A stretch of 64,000 nucleotides of DNA from Enoplolaimus lenunculus (GCA_030248215.1 JASANG010003411.1:186001-250000); one strand, 5' to 3'. Shown: positions 12,420 through 23,614, counted from the stretch's first letter. Notes: generated by a model from the sequence alone, not told the origin. Made by a program: numbers and translations.

Positions 12420-12508
12420 AGTAAGCTTAAGCTTTAGACTATTATTTGTTTTAGGCTTTGGATTAGGTTGCTAATCATACTGTTACAGCCGTGTTCTATG
12501 CCTTGGCC
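12420..12508 (+). mobile_element. GGCC-MITE fragment
   Basis: AGAGTAAGCTTAAGCTTTAG, then TTAGG-type hexamers and CATACTGTTACAGCC to CCTTGGCC; the left end is missing. Confidence 0.6.
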
Positions 12509-12885
12509 AGTAAATACAGCATATCGATATACTTTTTGCGCGGCTTATGTTATTTCTACTCAAGATTAAAATGTAAATATTGAAATTTTATGACTTTGAC
12601 CTAATATACCATGTCCTGTTTGTCGTTAATTATAATGGCATTGGTCCACTTTTCGAAATTAGATTAGCAAAGTTATCGTATAGATCTTGTTGTAAATTAA
12701 TGGACGCGTTGGCTTAAAACAATTAATTTTAAGCTTACAAATAGTTTACTACTATGTGAAACTGTCCAGGTGTGCTTTATTAATATTATCAAGTACCGTA
12801 AACATACGATATATTTAGTATATTTGTACTCACAAATTTAGTCTTTCACATTGCATTTAGCTTCATTTCTATGCTCGCCCGTATA

Positions 12886-13197
12886 CAGTGGCGTACCAAG
12901 AAATTTGGATTGGGGTGGGCCGTGCCCCCCCCGGCCCCCTATCGGTACACACAAAAAATATTTCTGAATTTATTCAGAAAAGTATTTTCTGTGGCAAATC
13001 TGAAATCTGATATTTAAGACGATTTCTCTAAAAATATACTGGAAAACGCTTATTTTCAGACTTAATTTCAAAACTTTTTTGAAAATTTTTCTGTTATAAC
13101 ACAAACACTTTTCAAGCGCACCTTGCTAATTATATTTCTTAAATGTAAGAAATTTTTTCTTAAATATCAGAAATATTATTTTGAGTGTACGCCCCTG
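12886..13197. mobile_element. hAT-like MITE split by a second MITE
   Basis: It starts CAGTGGCGTACC and ends GTACGCCCCTG, with target copies CCCGTATA (12878-12885) and GCCGTATA (13198-13205), 7 of 8 matching. A mariner-like element (12948-13187) sits inside at a TA, so the hAT-like one is older. Confidence 0.75.
12948..13187. mobile_element. Mariner-like MITE (TTTCTGAATTTATTCAG family)
   Basis: Ends CACACAAAAAATATTTCTG and TATTATTTTGAGTG, inside TA target copies at 12946-12947 and 13188-13189. Two more copies lie at 33309-33554 and 47071-47329. All three share internal TGCACTTGAAAAGT-like and AATTAGCAAGGTGC-like segments. Confidence 0.8.
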
Positions 13198-13424
13198 GCC
13201 GTATATCGCTAAATCTATAGAAGTAAATTTGTCTGGATTGAATGTCTCAAACCAGTAAACAAACAATTTAATTTATTGAAAAATGTTTGTTTAAACGCTC
13301 TCTAAAACTATTCTAAAAATATATTTGTTTGCCTGGTTTTGCTGGGAAAAACTTTAAGTTTGAGACAATTTTTGCAGTTTTTAAGCAGACTAGTACGTCA
13401 GTTTGATAAATCTGAGAGTAAAAA

Positions 13425-13482
13425 AAGGTTTAGGTTTAGGAATATGCTTATACTACTGTTATGGCCCTGTTTTATACATTTG
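13425..13482 (+). mobile_element. GGCC-MITE right-end fragment
   Basis: GGTTTAGGAATATGCTTATAC followed by CTGTTATGGCCCTGTTTTAT and the end ACATTTG; the rest is missing. Confidence 0.55.
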
Positions 13483-13605
13483 TCGCATTTCAATTTATTA
13501 TGCTGTCATTTATAAATGCAACGAAGTTATTTGACCAACCGAGAGTTATAACAGCCAACATTGAACTGAATAACAATTATATATACATACGTACATACAT
13601 ATTTG

Positions 13606-13782
13606 GGCCCATGTGTAGAACAGGGCTGGAACAGTATTATAAGCATTTTCCTAAGCCGATACCTATGCCTAAGCCTAAGCCTAAGCCTAAGTCAAATCCA
13701 AAGCAAAAAATAGTCTAACGCTTAAACTGACGCTATTATAGCCCCTCGGGAGAACGATCCGGCCCTGTTCTATACATGGGCC
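13606..13782 (-). mobile_element. GGCC-MITE, type A, reverse
   Basis: GGCCCATGTGTAGAACAGGG at the left, CCTATGCCTAAGCCTAAGCC run, TAGTCTAACGC, and CCCTGTTCTATACATGGGCC at the right. Both ends are of the ATAGAACAGGG form, so its inverted repeats are nearly perfect. Confidence 0.75.
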
Positions 13783-14375
13783 TGTATATGTATATATAAA
13801 TCTAGAAATAAACAGCATAAAATTAAAACTCTCTATATTTGTCGGTGAGCTGGATGTTCGGTAGCATTTAAATGAAAAACACCGCAAACTGACGTTGCTT
13901 GAGAAATCCTTAAGGACCGTGAAAATCAAAGGAATAGTTGACTGTAACCTTATACTATCAACGATGTTGTATTTTGTATAATTTGTTTTTATTTTTGAGA
14001 CGGCCTGGAGGCCGTCTCTATTAAAAGCAGTTGATGTTCGGGGTGTAAATTTTACCAAATTTGTAAAATGCAAAAAATGATAATTACAACTTATTTAATG
14101 AAATTTTGGTTTTCTAGGGTAAATGACAGTTGTAATAATTTAGCTTTCAACAACAGGGAAAAGAACTGAATTTTTTCGAGGGTTGGTTCACATGTGACCC
14201 CCTAAAGTAACCCCTATTTACCCCCCTGATGTTGAAAAACCTATTTTTGATCTTTAAATGTTTAAAATTTGCATAATTTTACACCTAGAATCAATGATAC
14301 GTATATTGTGTATTACATAATATATACGTTTTGCGTAGGACTATTAAAATGTTTGTATTATAATAGTTGCATCAT

Positions 14376-14444
14376 GACCCAGTGGTCGAGTGGTATAGGT
14401 GCTGGACTGCGTATCCCCAGTTTGTGGGTTCGATCTCACCAATT
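14376..14444 (+). other. tRNA-like sequence (Ser/Leu-type D arm), probably decayed
   Basis: The A box GTGGTCGAGTGGTATAGG and B box GGTTCGATCTC are at tRNA spacing, and an anticodon-arm-like CTGGACTGCGTATCCCCAG lies between them. I could not pair an acceptor stem, so it is best read as a tRNA-derived fragment. Confidence 0.4.
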
Positions 14445-15120
14445 TCGGTGGGTGTTATCTTTTTTTCGATTTTGTATTTCAGATCTATAGCTGTATTTTT
14501 AAATGTTAGTAACACCTATCACAAGTTGCTGATAGGCAGGGTGTAAACAGACAATAAAAATAACGGAAGCGTAAGACGGATATTGAAGTACAAAAGTTTC
14601 AACGATGTTATATTTTTCTGGCACCGCAATTGAGGTGTCCAAAGTTCACCGAACTTTGTAATATTTTAAAGAAAAAATAGTCTATGCACCGATATTTCTT
14701 AGATTTTGGATGAATTTCATAATTTTTACTTCATATCGAATAATTACAGCATATGTGTAGTGAAAAATTGCGAGATCCATCTGGGATTTACAACTAATTT
14801 TAGCATAAAAATAACAAAATTTCCGGTACTTCTATACGAAAAATGAAAACTGACACCGATTTTACCGGAAAGGAAAACGGATATCCGACAACACCCTGAT
14901 GATTGGTCATGTAGCTTTCTAATCAGTAATTGGTGAGCTTTGAAATTCAGCATCGTATTTTTAGATTTGATTTGTTCTACTTATGCGCAGAATTTGACAT
15001 CCGAAACCATAGAACTTCATGATTTTGAAAACCCATCACTAACTGGTTTCATGGTGCTTTACACATTTTAGAATATGGGTCTATTGTTAAGTTGTACTGA
15101 AAGTTTAAGATTTCAAAACA

Positions 15121-15270
15121 GGGGCGTCCGCAGAAAATTATAGTTTGGCGGGAACACCGAATCATTTTGCGGCGGCCCTACAATTGCATCTCAAGATGTT
15201 TACTTTTGGACCTAGTGAATTTGGGGGCACCAGCCAAATTTGGAGGAGGGCACGGCCCCCAATGTCCCCC
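15121..15270. repeat. Dispersed hAT-like repeat (GGGGCGTCCGCAGAAAAT family)
   Basis: Begins CAGGGGCGTCCGCAG, contains a repeated AATTTGGGGG-type phrase and ends in GGCACGGCCCCC. Related partial sequences lie near 18045-18100 and 35410-35545. No target duplication was found. Confidence 0.45.
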
Positions 15271-15593
15271 CATGATGACACTCGTGTTTCAAACAGATCC
15301 ACACGCATTTTATCAGGCAGAAGCAATTCCACAAATAGGCAGATATAACAAGCGCAATCGGATAATTTAGCATAAGCCGCAAAAATTAAGGTCTTTTCAT
15401 TCGGCTCGCCAATTTCGTTATCGTAAAACAAGAATTTTCGCAGAGAGAAAATGTGTAATAGAACTTCCCTTCTAGGATATATAGTTAAATGAAATGACGG
15501 CAATTTAGTGATAAACTGCCATTACGGTTGAGTCATTTAGGTGCGTTCCAGTTCAACTTCAGCATTGAATCTTGATCTTAGGCTATTGCTTAA

Positions 15594-15752
15594 CCCTTTC
15601 TCACATGAATATTTTCAATTTCATATGAGATGTATTTTCAAGGTAAGATTTGAACCACAGTCTCACGGATGGGAAGCGTTTACTATGACCACTGAGCTAT
15701 AGGAGCTTGATGCTCACGCCCGAGTAGGCTCTCACGTCTTTGAGCGAAAGGG
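15594..15752 (-). mobile_element. piggyBac-type MITE (TTAACCC) carrying a tRNA-Gly(CCC)-like sequence
   Basis: Flanked by TTAA at 15590-15593 and 15753-15756, with inverted ends CCCTTTCTC and GAGCGAAAGGG. On the minus strand it reads TATAGCTCAGTGGTCATAG (A box), a seven-base loop TTCCCAT with anticodon CCC, and GGTTCAAATCTTACC (B box). The strand given is that of the tRNA-like part. It lacks the right-hand 110 bp seen in the full copies at 31959 and 61439. Confidence 0.8.
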
Positions 15753-15979
15753 TTAATAGTTTTACGGCCGCGAAATGTCTAATTGCTGCGGATATTAGCT
15801 CAATTGATTTCGAGTAATTAATAGAATTCTTTAAAGAATTCGCTCGAGTATTTGTTTACCCCGTCTCCCTTGCCGATTTTAGGGGCTGCTTGTTAAATTT
15901 GTTAACATTATTTGTATATTTATTTGAAGAATCGATTGTAAACCTATTTGCGAAGACCACAACGACCGCTTGGCAGCAT

Positions 15980-16430
15980 TTTTTTCGGGGCTACTGCGCA
16001 TAATGAAATAAATCGTTGGTGATCAATATTAACCCCTTCTCACATTGAGCTGCCTCTAGACAACTCAGCGCAGTGTATATACGTTAAAAAGTATATATCG
16101 CAGTCGAATTTGATTTTGGCGGAGGGGGCTACTGCGCTTAATTAAATAAATCGTTGGTGATCAATATTAAGTTTGTTCTTGTATATACTGCAACAAAATG
16201 GTGAGTCAAATTGACTGTTTTCGAAATAGACTAATTCGACTCAATGAGTCGATCAGTGAGTCGAATTTGATTTTGGCGGAGGGGGGGCTACTGCGCTTAA
16301 TTAAATAAACCGTTGGTGATCAATAAGATTGTTCTTGTACTGCAAAAAATGGTGAGCCAAATTGACTCTTTTTGAAACAGGCTAAATTCGACTCAATGAG
16401 TCGCTCAGTGAGTCGAATTTGATTTTGGCG
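15980..16430. repeat. Tandem block mixing transposon pieces, three units
   Basis: GGCTACTGCGC followed by AAATAAATCGTTGGTGATC occurs at about 15990, 16128 and 16283 (spacing about 138 and 155). Each later unit contains a foldback-MITE half (ACTGCAA..ATGGTGAG, GAGTCGAATTTGATTTTGGC). It looks like duplication of a nested cluster. Confidence 0.65.
16033..16105. mobile_element. TTAACCC MITE, right-end fragment in reverse
   Basis: TTAA then CCCCTTCTCACATTGAGC, followed by the family's right-hand CAACTCAGCGCAGTGTATAT in inverted order. It is part of the tandem block at 15980-16430. Confidence 0.6.
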
Positions 16431-16513
16431 GAGAAGAATTTGACTCAGTTTGTATGGTCCGAAGAAGCCTATGTTAGCAAGAGTCAATTTGACTCACCAT
16501 TGTTCTGCAGTGT
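16338..16513. mobile_element. Foldback mariner-like MITE (GAGTCAAATTGACTC family)
   Basis: TACTGCAAAAAATGGTGAG at the left, GTCAATTTGACTCACCATTG and CTGCAGTGT at the right. Inverted arms as in the 11091 copy. Confidence 0.75.
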
Positions 16514-16617
16514 GGGTTATTTATCCACAGAATTACTCTGTGTAAAAACGTTAAGGACCAATACTAGGTATAGAATTTACTAAGCTCAGCTTTAAACTAA
16601 ATATCGAGTCAAGCAGC

Positions 16618-16806
16618 CCATATGCATAGCTGAGGGGCGTACCGTTTTTCCGCGGTACTGCAATAGAGTAAGCTTAAGATTTTGACTATTTTTTCTTAGG
16701 TTTAGGCTTAGGCTTAGGCACAATGTTGTATTGTTACGTTTATGTTTCGGTTAAGGCTTCTGCTTATACTACTGCTATTACTGCAATCAGCTATATATTG
16801 GCCCGT
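16618..16806 (+). mobile_element. GGCC-MITE, type A, diverged ends
   Basis: CATATGCATAGCTGAGGGGC at the left, ACTGCAATAGAGTAAGC, a TTAGG hexamer run and ATATTGGCCC at the right. Confidence 0.6.
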
Positions 16807-16894
16807 CATGCATTGACACTGAGTGCACCTTGCTTAGATTATACTCCCAATATACGCTATTAGTCATAGTGTAAAAGCAAACTATAGCAATACT

Positions 16895-17042
16895 GGCCCA
16901 TGTTACTTTTAGGGCCGCCTGGTTTCTTGTGGGTTTGTAAAAGAGTAGGACTACATTCTAGACTACGTTTTTAGTTTAGGCTTAGGCTTAGGCTTAGGAA
17001 TACGCTCAATCTACTGTTACGGCCCTAAAAGTAACATTGGCC
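16895..17042 (+). mobile_element. GGCC-MITE, type B, 8-bp target duplication
   Basis: GCAATACT (16887-16894) and ACAATACT (17043-17050) flank it, 7 of 8. Ends GGCCCATGTTACTTTTAGGG and CCCTAAAAGTAACATTGGCC; internal CATTCTAGACTACG and a TTAGGC run. Confidence 0.82.
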
Positions 17043-17282
17043 ACAATACTGAAAACGAAACCGACACCGATTTTTAGCCGAAACGAATATAAATCACAGC
17101 AAAAATTTTGCGTGAACACTGTTTATAGCCAAAATTGTTTCAAAACCGCGTTTATGCAACCGTACTTCTGTTTTGATCAGCATTTGTTTCAAAATAATTA
17201 GACAAATTGTCATGGAACTAAATGCAGACATAGGTTTGCCAGGCTGTTTTACACGTCTTGTCAAACATAACTTTTGTTTGTT

Positions 17283-17645
17283 TGGGCCAATGTAACTTAC
17301 GTATAGCACAGGACCGAAACAGTAGTGTAGACACATTCCAAAGCCTTTGCTTTTGTCAGAAGTCGGCCGATGTAAAGATCAGGACCGGAACATTTTTCTG
17401 TGGGACTAGAAAAGTGTAAGCTTAAGCTTTAGACTAATTTTTTGCATGGCATAGGCTTAGGCATAGGAATATGCTTATAATACTGTTCCGCCCCTGTTTT
17501 TAACATTGGCCGCTAAGTCTATTAAGCCTAAAGCGTAAGAACGAGCTTTCACCTAAGTATAAGCGTAAGAACGAACTTACACCTAAGCCTACGCCTAAGC
17601 ACAAAAGCTTTGCAGAAAAAACGTTCCGCCTCCGATCACAACATA
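17283..17645 (-). mobile_element. GGCC-MITE, type A, interrupted by another copy
   Basis: The left part (17283-17364) has GGCCAATGTAAC and CAGGACCGAAACAGTAGTG. The right part (17512-17645) has CCTAAGCCTACGCC, AAACGTTCCGCCTCC and CATAAGCC. A second copy (17365-17511) lies between. The join is inferred from element structure. Confidence 0.6.
17365..17511 (+). mobile_element. GGCC-MITE, type A, nested in another copy
   Basis: GGCCGATGTAAAGATCAGG at the left and CCCTGTTTTTAACATTGGCC at the right, with the usual GTGTAAGCTTAAGCTTTAGA module. Confidence 0.75.
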
Positions 17646-17906
17646 AGCCTCTGTTTGAAAAGGTTACGCTAAAAAACACCCCAACCAGCGGGATGTTCCA
17701 CGACTGAAAATGTTGTTTGAAACGTCCAAAATGTTGTAAAGTTATTCTTCAGTTGTCAAATCGGCAAAATTACACTTTTATGACTAAACAAGATTTCCTT
17801 AAGTATATCACCATGCATCGACTATTTCTATTGAGCGACATAGAAATTATGGCCAGTGGTACATTTCGGAGCGCAGCAGTAGACTAAATGCATTGCGGAC
17901 CTTTAA

Positions 17907-17996
17907 CCCTTTCTCACATGAATATTTTTTATTTCCCCTGACACATACTTTTATGCCAGGATTCGAACTCCAGTGATTGGACAATGTGAGAAGGGG
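17907..17996 (-). mobile_element. TTAACCC MITE, internally deleted copy
   Basis: Flanked by TTAA at 17903-17906 and 17997-18000; ends CCCTTTCTCACATG and CAATGTGAGAAGGGG. It keeps the B-box side of the tRNA-like part (GGATTCGAACTCC on the + strand) but has lost the A-box side. Confidence 0.8.
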
Positions 17997-18556
17997 TTAA
18001 GTCTCAGAGTAAAGCATGAGTCTAAAACTAAGCCTACCCAAGGCAGGGGTTCTCCGCAAAAAAATTCTATTTGGGGGCCACCGAATATCAAGATATCAGA
18101 TATGCCGTTTTAGTCTGGGGATACCGCGTGTTGATTTAACGGGCGTACCGCTTTACTGCGGGCGTGCAACAGAGTAAGCTTAATAGGTTTTAGGCTAATT
18201 ATTTTTGCGGCGCCCTGCAAAATATAACATTGCTGCCGATCTAAAATAAATATTTAAACTTGGTAAAATTTCAACTCTAAAGGTAAAATTTCAACTCTAA
18301 ACTAATATTAAGCTTTATTAATACTACGATGTGACAGAAACTGCTGCAATATAGCTGTTTACATAGTTGGGCGTTTGGTTGCAAATTCTGGAAATTCTAG
18401 TTTTATTACAAATATAAAGGTATTAATAACTTTATAGGCTCTGGTTATATTAATTAGCCAGACAATACTTTTGCTGTAAAGATATCTGAAACTCGCAGGT
18501 AAGTAATTACTTCTACACCGAAATAGGACCTACCATTCACGCTCGTTCTATTCAAT

Positions 18557-18767
18557 GGCCCATGTCAACATCAGGGGCTGAACGTTTTTCTGTGGGACTA
18601 AAAAACAGTAAGTTTTAGCTTTAGACTAATTTTTTTGCTTGGCTTAGGCTTTATAGGCTTAGGCTCAGGAATATGCTTTTTGTTACATTTAGTCTTAGGC
18701 TTAGGCGTAGGATTAAGCTTAGGAATATGCTTATAATACTGTTCCGACCCCGTTCTTTACATTGAGC
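18557..18767 (+). mobile_element. GGCC-MITE, type A, exact 8-bp target duplication
   Basis: TATTCAAT at 18549-18556 and 18768-18775. Ends GGCCCATGTCAACATCAGGG and CGTTCTTTACATTGAGC. Two TTAGGC blocks inside. Confidence 0.88.
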
Positions 18768-19117
18768 TATTCAATAAAGTCTCCGTTTGGAACGTTAATA
18801 CGTTTCAGGGGGATCCTTTTGTAACGATTACTAGGGGCGAATCCCAGGGAGGGGGGCACAAATCGGGTTCTCGTCAACTATTTTTTCCTGTATTATTTTG
18901 GCGTGAACCTGTGGATCCGTCTTAATTGGTTTTGCTGGTTTCACCTCTGGATAATCGATTGTGTATTTGCAATTATATAAAATATGAATAATTAGGAACA
19001 AAACCTAATTTCTGGTATACCGATTGTGATTTGCGCTTATATATAGACATGTGAAAATTGTTACTAGGCTCACGCAATTATTGTGTAAATAAACGACGGC
19101 TTATGTGAAGATTAACA

Positions 19118-19257
19118 GTGGAACGTTTTTCAGCAGAACTGCAATAGAATAAGCTTCAGTTTTAGGCAATTTTATTGCTTATGCTTAAGCTTAGGTTTAG
19201 ACTTAGGCGTAGGAATTCGCTTATTCTACTATGACGGCCCTGTTCTGTACATTGGTC
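19118..19257 (+). mobile_element. GGCC-MITE fragment, type A, with right-end duplicates
   Basis: GGAACGTTTTTCAGCAGAAC, CAATAGAATAAGC, TTAGG hexamers and CCCTGTTCTGTACATTGG. The end CCTGTTCTATGCATTGGCC is repeated downstream to about 19320, and another TTAGG piece follows to about 19365. Confidence 0.6.
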
Positions 19258-20178
19258 TTGATGGCCCAGCCCGTGTTCTATGCATTGGCCTTGATGGACC
19301 GGTCCTGTTCTAAACATTAGGTTTCGACTTAGGCCTAGAAATATGCTTATTCTACTATAACGTTACAATTTTGTAATTTAAATCATGCAAAAAAACTACA
19401 GTCTTAGGATTTCACAAATGTACTCCGCATCCACAATACTGTTTGCAGGATACCAAGTGTGTGAGTAAAGAATTTGTATCAGGCCAGCGCTTTATCCGCG
19501 AAAATTTTTTTGCACCCGCACGAATGCCTGCGAAAAATTGATTTACCAACGACCAACCCTTTGAGAACCCTGGTTTTTGCTTCTGTGTTCAGAAAAAAAT
19601 TGCTTAATTTGTTTGTGTATTGTGAGTTGTCGCAAGAAAGGTCTATAGTAATGCACCGTTCACGATATAAAATTTACCCTTGCCACAAAAAGTGTCATAA
19701 GGTAGGCTTGACGCGTGACAATAGAGTAGGGTTTAACGCTTGTAAAAACCAAATTTCACATAAACAAACACAACGCATACAGTTTACGTGTTGTAATTAA
19801 TTACGGGTGTGCTTTGAAATCTGTGCAGGGTAAAGGTAGTGTTAACGTTTTTCTAATTTTGTACAAAATTTGAGGAAAATGTTAAGTTTTAGTTATGAAG
19901 TTTTTTAAGGCGTTTGAGAATTTGATTAAGACGATCATAATAGGTTCAGTAGGGGACTAAACGGTTTGCAGGTTGGGGTGCGGCAAGAAAAAGTTTCCTG
20001 ACTTAGAATTTCTCCAGGGAGAGGGCGAGGGGATAAAATTTTTCGGAGATAAAAAATAGCCAGCCCAAATGTCACCAAATTTTGCCGCAACTGGAGTTGG
20101 CGGTGAGAAACACACGTATATCATGAAAGTTATATGCAATTTCATGAACGACACAGCACTTATAAAATACGAAGAATA

Positions 20179-20550
20179 CAATGGCGGATCCACGGGGGGG
20201 CCACCCCAGCCGTGCCCCCCAACAGCATCTTGACAAAAATTATATAGTGTCAATTGCTGTTCTACGCTGTTTATTTCTCTGTTTTATACACAATAGTATC
20301 AACACGCTTTAAAGTTTCTTGGCCATGAAGTCATTTATTCGCTACAATTAGGGATAATAGACATTTATGGACTCTAAACAAGAGTTTAAGGACTCTACCC
20401 ACTTACGAATTCTTATTAGGGATACGAACTCATATTAATTGGTACTCAAAATGGGGACCCCCTCTTATTTGGGTCACTACAGTATGGGTCAAAAATAACT
20501 TTACCTGTGAAATTTTGCCCCCCTCATTTTGAGATCCTGGATCGCCACTG
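20179..20550 (-). mobile_element. hAT-like MITE (CAGTGGCGGATCCAGG family), exact target duplication
   Basis: GAAGAATA at 20171-20178 and 20551-20558. The ends are CAATGGCGGATCC and GGATCGCCACTG. It has the same order of parts as the copy at 51650, including an inner block that starts and ends with GGGTCACTACAGTA-like sequence. Confidence 0.88.
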
Positions 20551-20850
20551 GAAGAATACTACTAAATTTCTCAAAATCTACAGCAAAAATTCAACAGGTG
20601 ATGGGATCGATTTCGATATGTTGCCACAGTCACAGGCTGACCTCTGGTTGTACCCTGATACGTATGGTAAAACAAGTTTATAATTTTATAAAGAAAACGC
20701 TGTAACGCATGGCTAAACGTCTGACCTATCGGCTTTTTTCGAAATCCTAGGTGGGTATTTGAATCATAACAGTTTACCAGCGCTTTGAAAACCTTTACCA
20801 GCGGGCTGATATCTCCGTAGGGCCAAGGCTGCCACTCCACATACCCCCAT

Positions 20851-20965
20851 ATTGGGGGGGGGGGGCGAAACTAAAGGGGCCTTCACCCTACTAATGGATG
20901 AAACAAAGTCCGCCGAAGTTTTGCAATATGTCTGACTTCCCGCTCGCGAGTTGTTTACACTGTTT
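20851..20965. repeat. Fragment of CAGGGCCGGAGCA hAT-like family with G run
   Basis: A run of G is followed by GAAGTTTTGCAATATGTC and TGACTTCCCGCTCGCGAG, as in the copies at 57355 and 60813. The ends are missing. Confidence 0.5.
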
Positions 20966-21388
20966 TACCTTTCCATGATTTTTTAAATGATATTATACAC
21001 TATACAGGCGTTACAATAAAACCGCCAACCGCTAAATGCCAACAAATTTTTTCGTTCGCTACACTCTTAGAATTTTACTTAATATAACATGAAACCAAAT
21101 AGTCAAGAACGATATTAATAAAGAAAGTGTTGTGAAAAGGCGTGCCGTATGCTGTCTTCCCTGGTTGGAGCATATGAAGATTGTAATAGTTTTACCTAAA
21201 ATATGAGCTGTTAAACTATTTTTAAAAATTGTGAAAAAAATTTCGCGCCGTGCTCGAAGTTTGATTTATTTTAAAGATGACTTCACTTTCTAGATCAATC
21301 ATATTGCTACTTTTGTGTCAAAATGTTTTTGGAATAGTGTCCTCACAGCTATCAAACACGAGCGTGAGCTCCGACAACCTCAGATTAA

Positions 21389-23592
21389 CCCTCAATGGCC
21401 CGACAGTCTACATATGTAGACATAACCAGTTCGACAATTGATTGTTCGGCAGGTGCTATAGTTAAGAATCTATTGTTTAATTTCCATCGATAATTATTCT
21501 GTTATAGTAGTATAAAAAACTTATAGCATTGTGGGAACAAAAGTTTGCTGTACAGTGAGTCATATACCTATATAACCCGACCGTCTACATATGTAGACAG
21601 ATGTTGATTTGATCATAGTTTGAGTTCTGACAAGAATTGGAACGTTTTGTTCTTACACACGGTTTTGTATGGTGAGGTAAAGTCAGGGAAATGTCAGGTT
21701 TGCATAAATTATCTTTGACTGAGGTCGTACGACGTGTATTAGAACCAAGTGATTCAGAGACAGAAGATGACAAACCGGACGACAATAGTACAAATGACGA
21801 CTCAGAATCAGTTGAGTTAGGTCAATGCAGTAGTGAAGAGGCTGCTATTTATGAGCAAGATAGTGATGGTGAATTACAAAAACAATCGGACGCATCTAGT
21901 AGTGAGTTGAGCGATATGGACGAGACTTCTAGTGGAAGTAATGTGTTTTTGTCAGCGACGGGTGTTGAGTGGCATTCTACAACACCGCCTGTCCGTGTGT
22001 TAGCTAGAAATATAGTTCGGTTTCGCGAAGGCACTGCAGTAAACCCTACAACAGAGTCACAAGCATTTTATCACTATATAAACGAGCCCATTTTACATAC
22101 AATTCAGCGACTCACTAGTAGGCGACTGCGGGCGCGCAATTTTTCGACGCTACCAATGTGCGAGCTGAAAGCTTGGCTTGGGGTGGTAATCAGAGCTGGT
22201 GCAGATCGCGATAACATGTCTCCAGTGGCTTCACTATTCACCAAAAACGACAGCAGGCCCTTTTACCGCTGCGCGCTGTCAAAAAACAGAATGAAACAGT
22301 TGCTGGAAAATGTAACATTCGACAACAAACTGACTCGCCGGGAGCGTCAAAAAAGTGACAAAATGGCTGCTATACGAGATGTTTGGGACCTATTTCAGTC
22401 CAACTTACGTCTTCATTATATACCGTCCGAATCACTTACAGTAGATGAACAGCTCTACGGGTATAGAGGATATGCACCGGGGCGAGCGTACATGCCGGCG
22501 AAACCTGCTAAGTACGGCGTAAAAATATTCTGGCTTTGCGATGCTCGGAATGGATATGCCCTAAAAGGAAATATTTATACAGGGCGTGAAGGCGAACGGG
22601 CCATAGGGCTTGCTAAACGCATCGTAATGGATCTTATTCAACCATACTGTAACACTCAGCGAAACATTTTCATGGACCGCTATTTCACATCCCATGAATT
22701 GGCTGTGGACCTATTACAAAGTGGGCTAACGTGCACAGGCACAATAATGGCAAATCGCCGCAGCGTACCTCCGGTGCTAAAGTCAACAAAAGAACAAGAG
22801 GTCTGTAGCACCCGATTTTTATGGGACCACAATAACCGCATAATGTTGGCGTCTTATTGTCCAAAGAAAAATAAAAATGTGCTATTACTAAGTTCAGTTC
22901 ATGTGAAAAACGAAGTTTGCACCAGCAGAGAGGACAAAAAAACCAGCAGTTATCTTGGATTATAATTTGGGAAAAGGCGGGGTTGATGTAATGGACTCTT
23001 GCATTGATAATTTTACCTGCAAACGCAAAACGAATCGTTATCCTCTAGTCTGCGTTTTCAATATGATTGATATTGCGTTGCATAACGCATTCATTGTCAT
23101 GAAACTGAACGGATATCAAAAGTCACGCAATGTTTTCACGAAAAAAGTAGCCGAACAATTAGCGCAAGACAATATGACCAAACGTTACAGTAGTGAAAAA
23201 ATTTACGCAAAATCAAAGGATTCATTTATGGCTTACGGGCTGCCTCAAAAGCGAAACGAACCTTCTACATCTGGTAAACCGACCAAATGTCAGGTCACAA
23301 GTTGTCGCAAATCTACGAGATTGAGCTGTTCGTCATGTGGAAAACGAGTGTGCAAGGACCACATGAATCGCACCATAACGTGCAACGACTGTGCTTAACT
23401 GGACAACGCGCCCGCAGTGGGAGGCTGGACGGGGAGCGGGTGGAACTCCGCCAGAACACTAGTTCTGACTGTCTCAAGCCAGTTAAAGGAGGAGAGCACC
23501 CTGAGATAAGCCAAAACTAACGCTAGTTGTGTTGTCTACATATGTAGACCGTTGGGCTGATTAAGGTGAAAATTTTGCCGGGCCGTTGAGGG
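21389..23592 (+). mobile_element. piggyBac DNA transposon, near-complete, TTAA target duplication
   Basis: The element is 2204 bp between TTAA at 21385-21388 and TTAA at 23593-23596. The ends are inverted: CCCTCAATGGCCCGACA on the left, and the right end reads CCCTCAACGGCCCGGCA on the reverse strand. A 16-bp palindrome GTCTACATATGTAGAC, preceded by a CCGAC-like stretch, occurs twice inside the left end (21406-21421, 21583-21598) and once near the right end (23534-23549), in the places where transposase-binding repeats are expected. The only gene inside is the transposase. The good state of both ends and of the coding region suggests a young insertion. Confidence 0.93.
21691..23398 (+). pseudogene. 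piggyBac transposase with one frameshift in an A run
   Basis: The reading starts at ATG 21691, runs 424 residues to a stop at 22965, and the C-terminal part is in another frame to 23398. An acidic Ser/Asp-rich N-terminus (to about residue 85) precedes the DDE-type catalytic core. The first Asp is in LTVDEQLYGYRG (residue 252), the second in NIFMDRYFTS (329), and the third in GKGGVDVMD after the frame change. The C-terminus has the Cys/His cross-brace finger CQVTSC, CSSCGKRVCKDH, CNDC that is usual in the family. The frame changes at a run of seven A near 22936; with six A the text would read KKPAVILDYN, the usual family sequence, so this is a one-base gain, or a sequencing error. All three catalytic Asp and the zinc finger are present. 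About 570 residues in all, the normal family length. Confidence 0.9.
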
Positions 23593-23614
23593 TTAAACAT
23601 CGATAAATTTTGTA

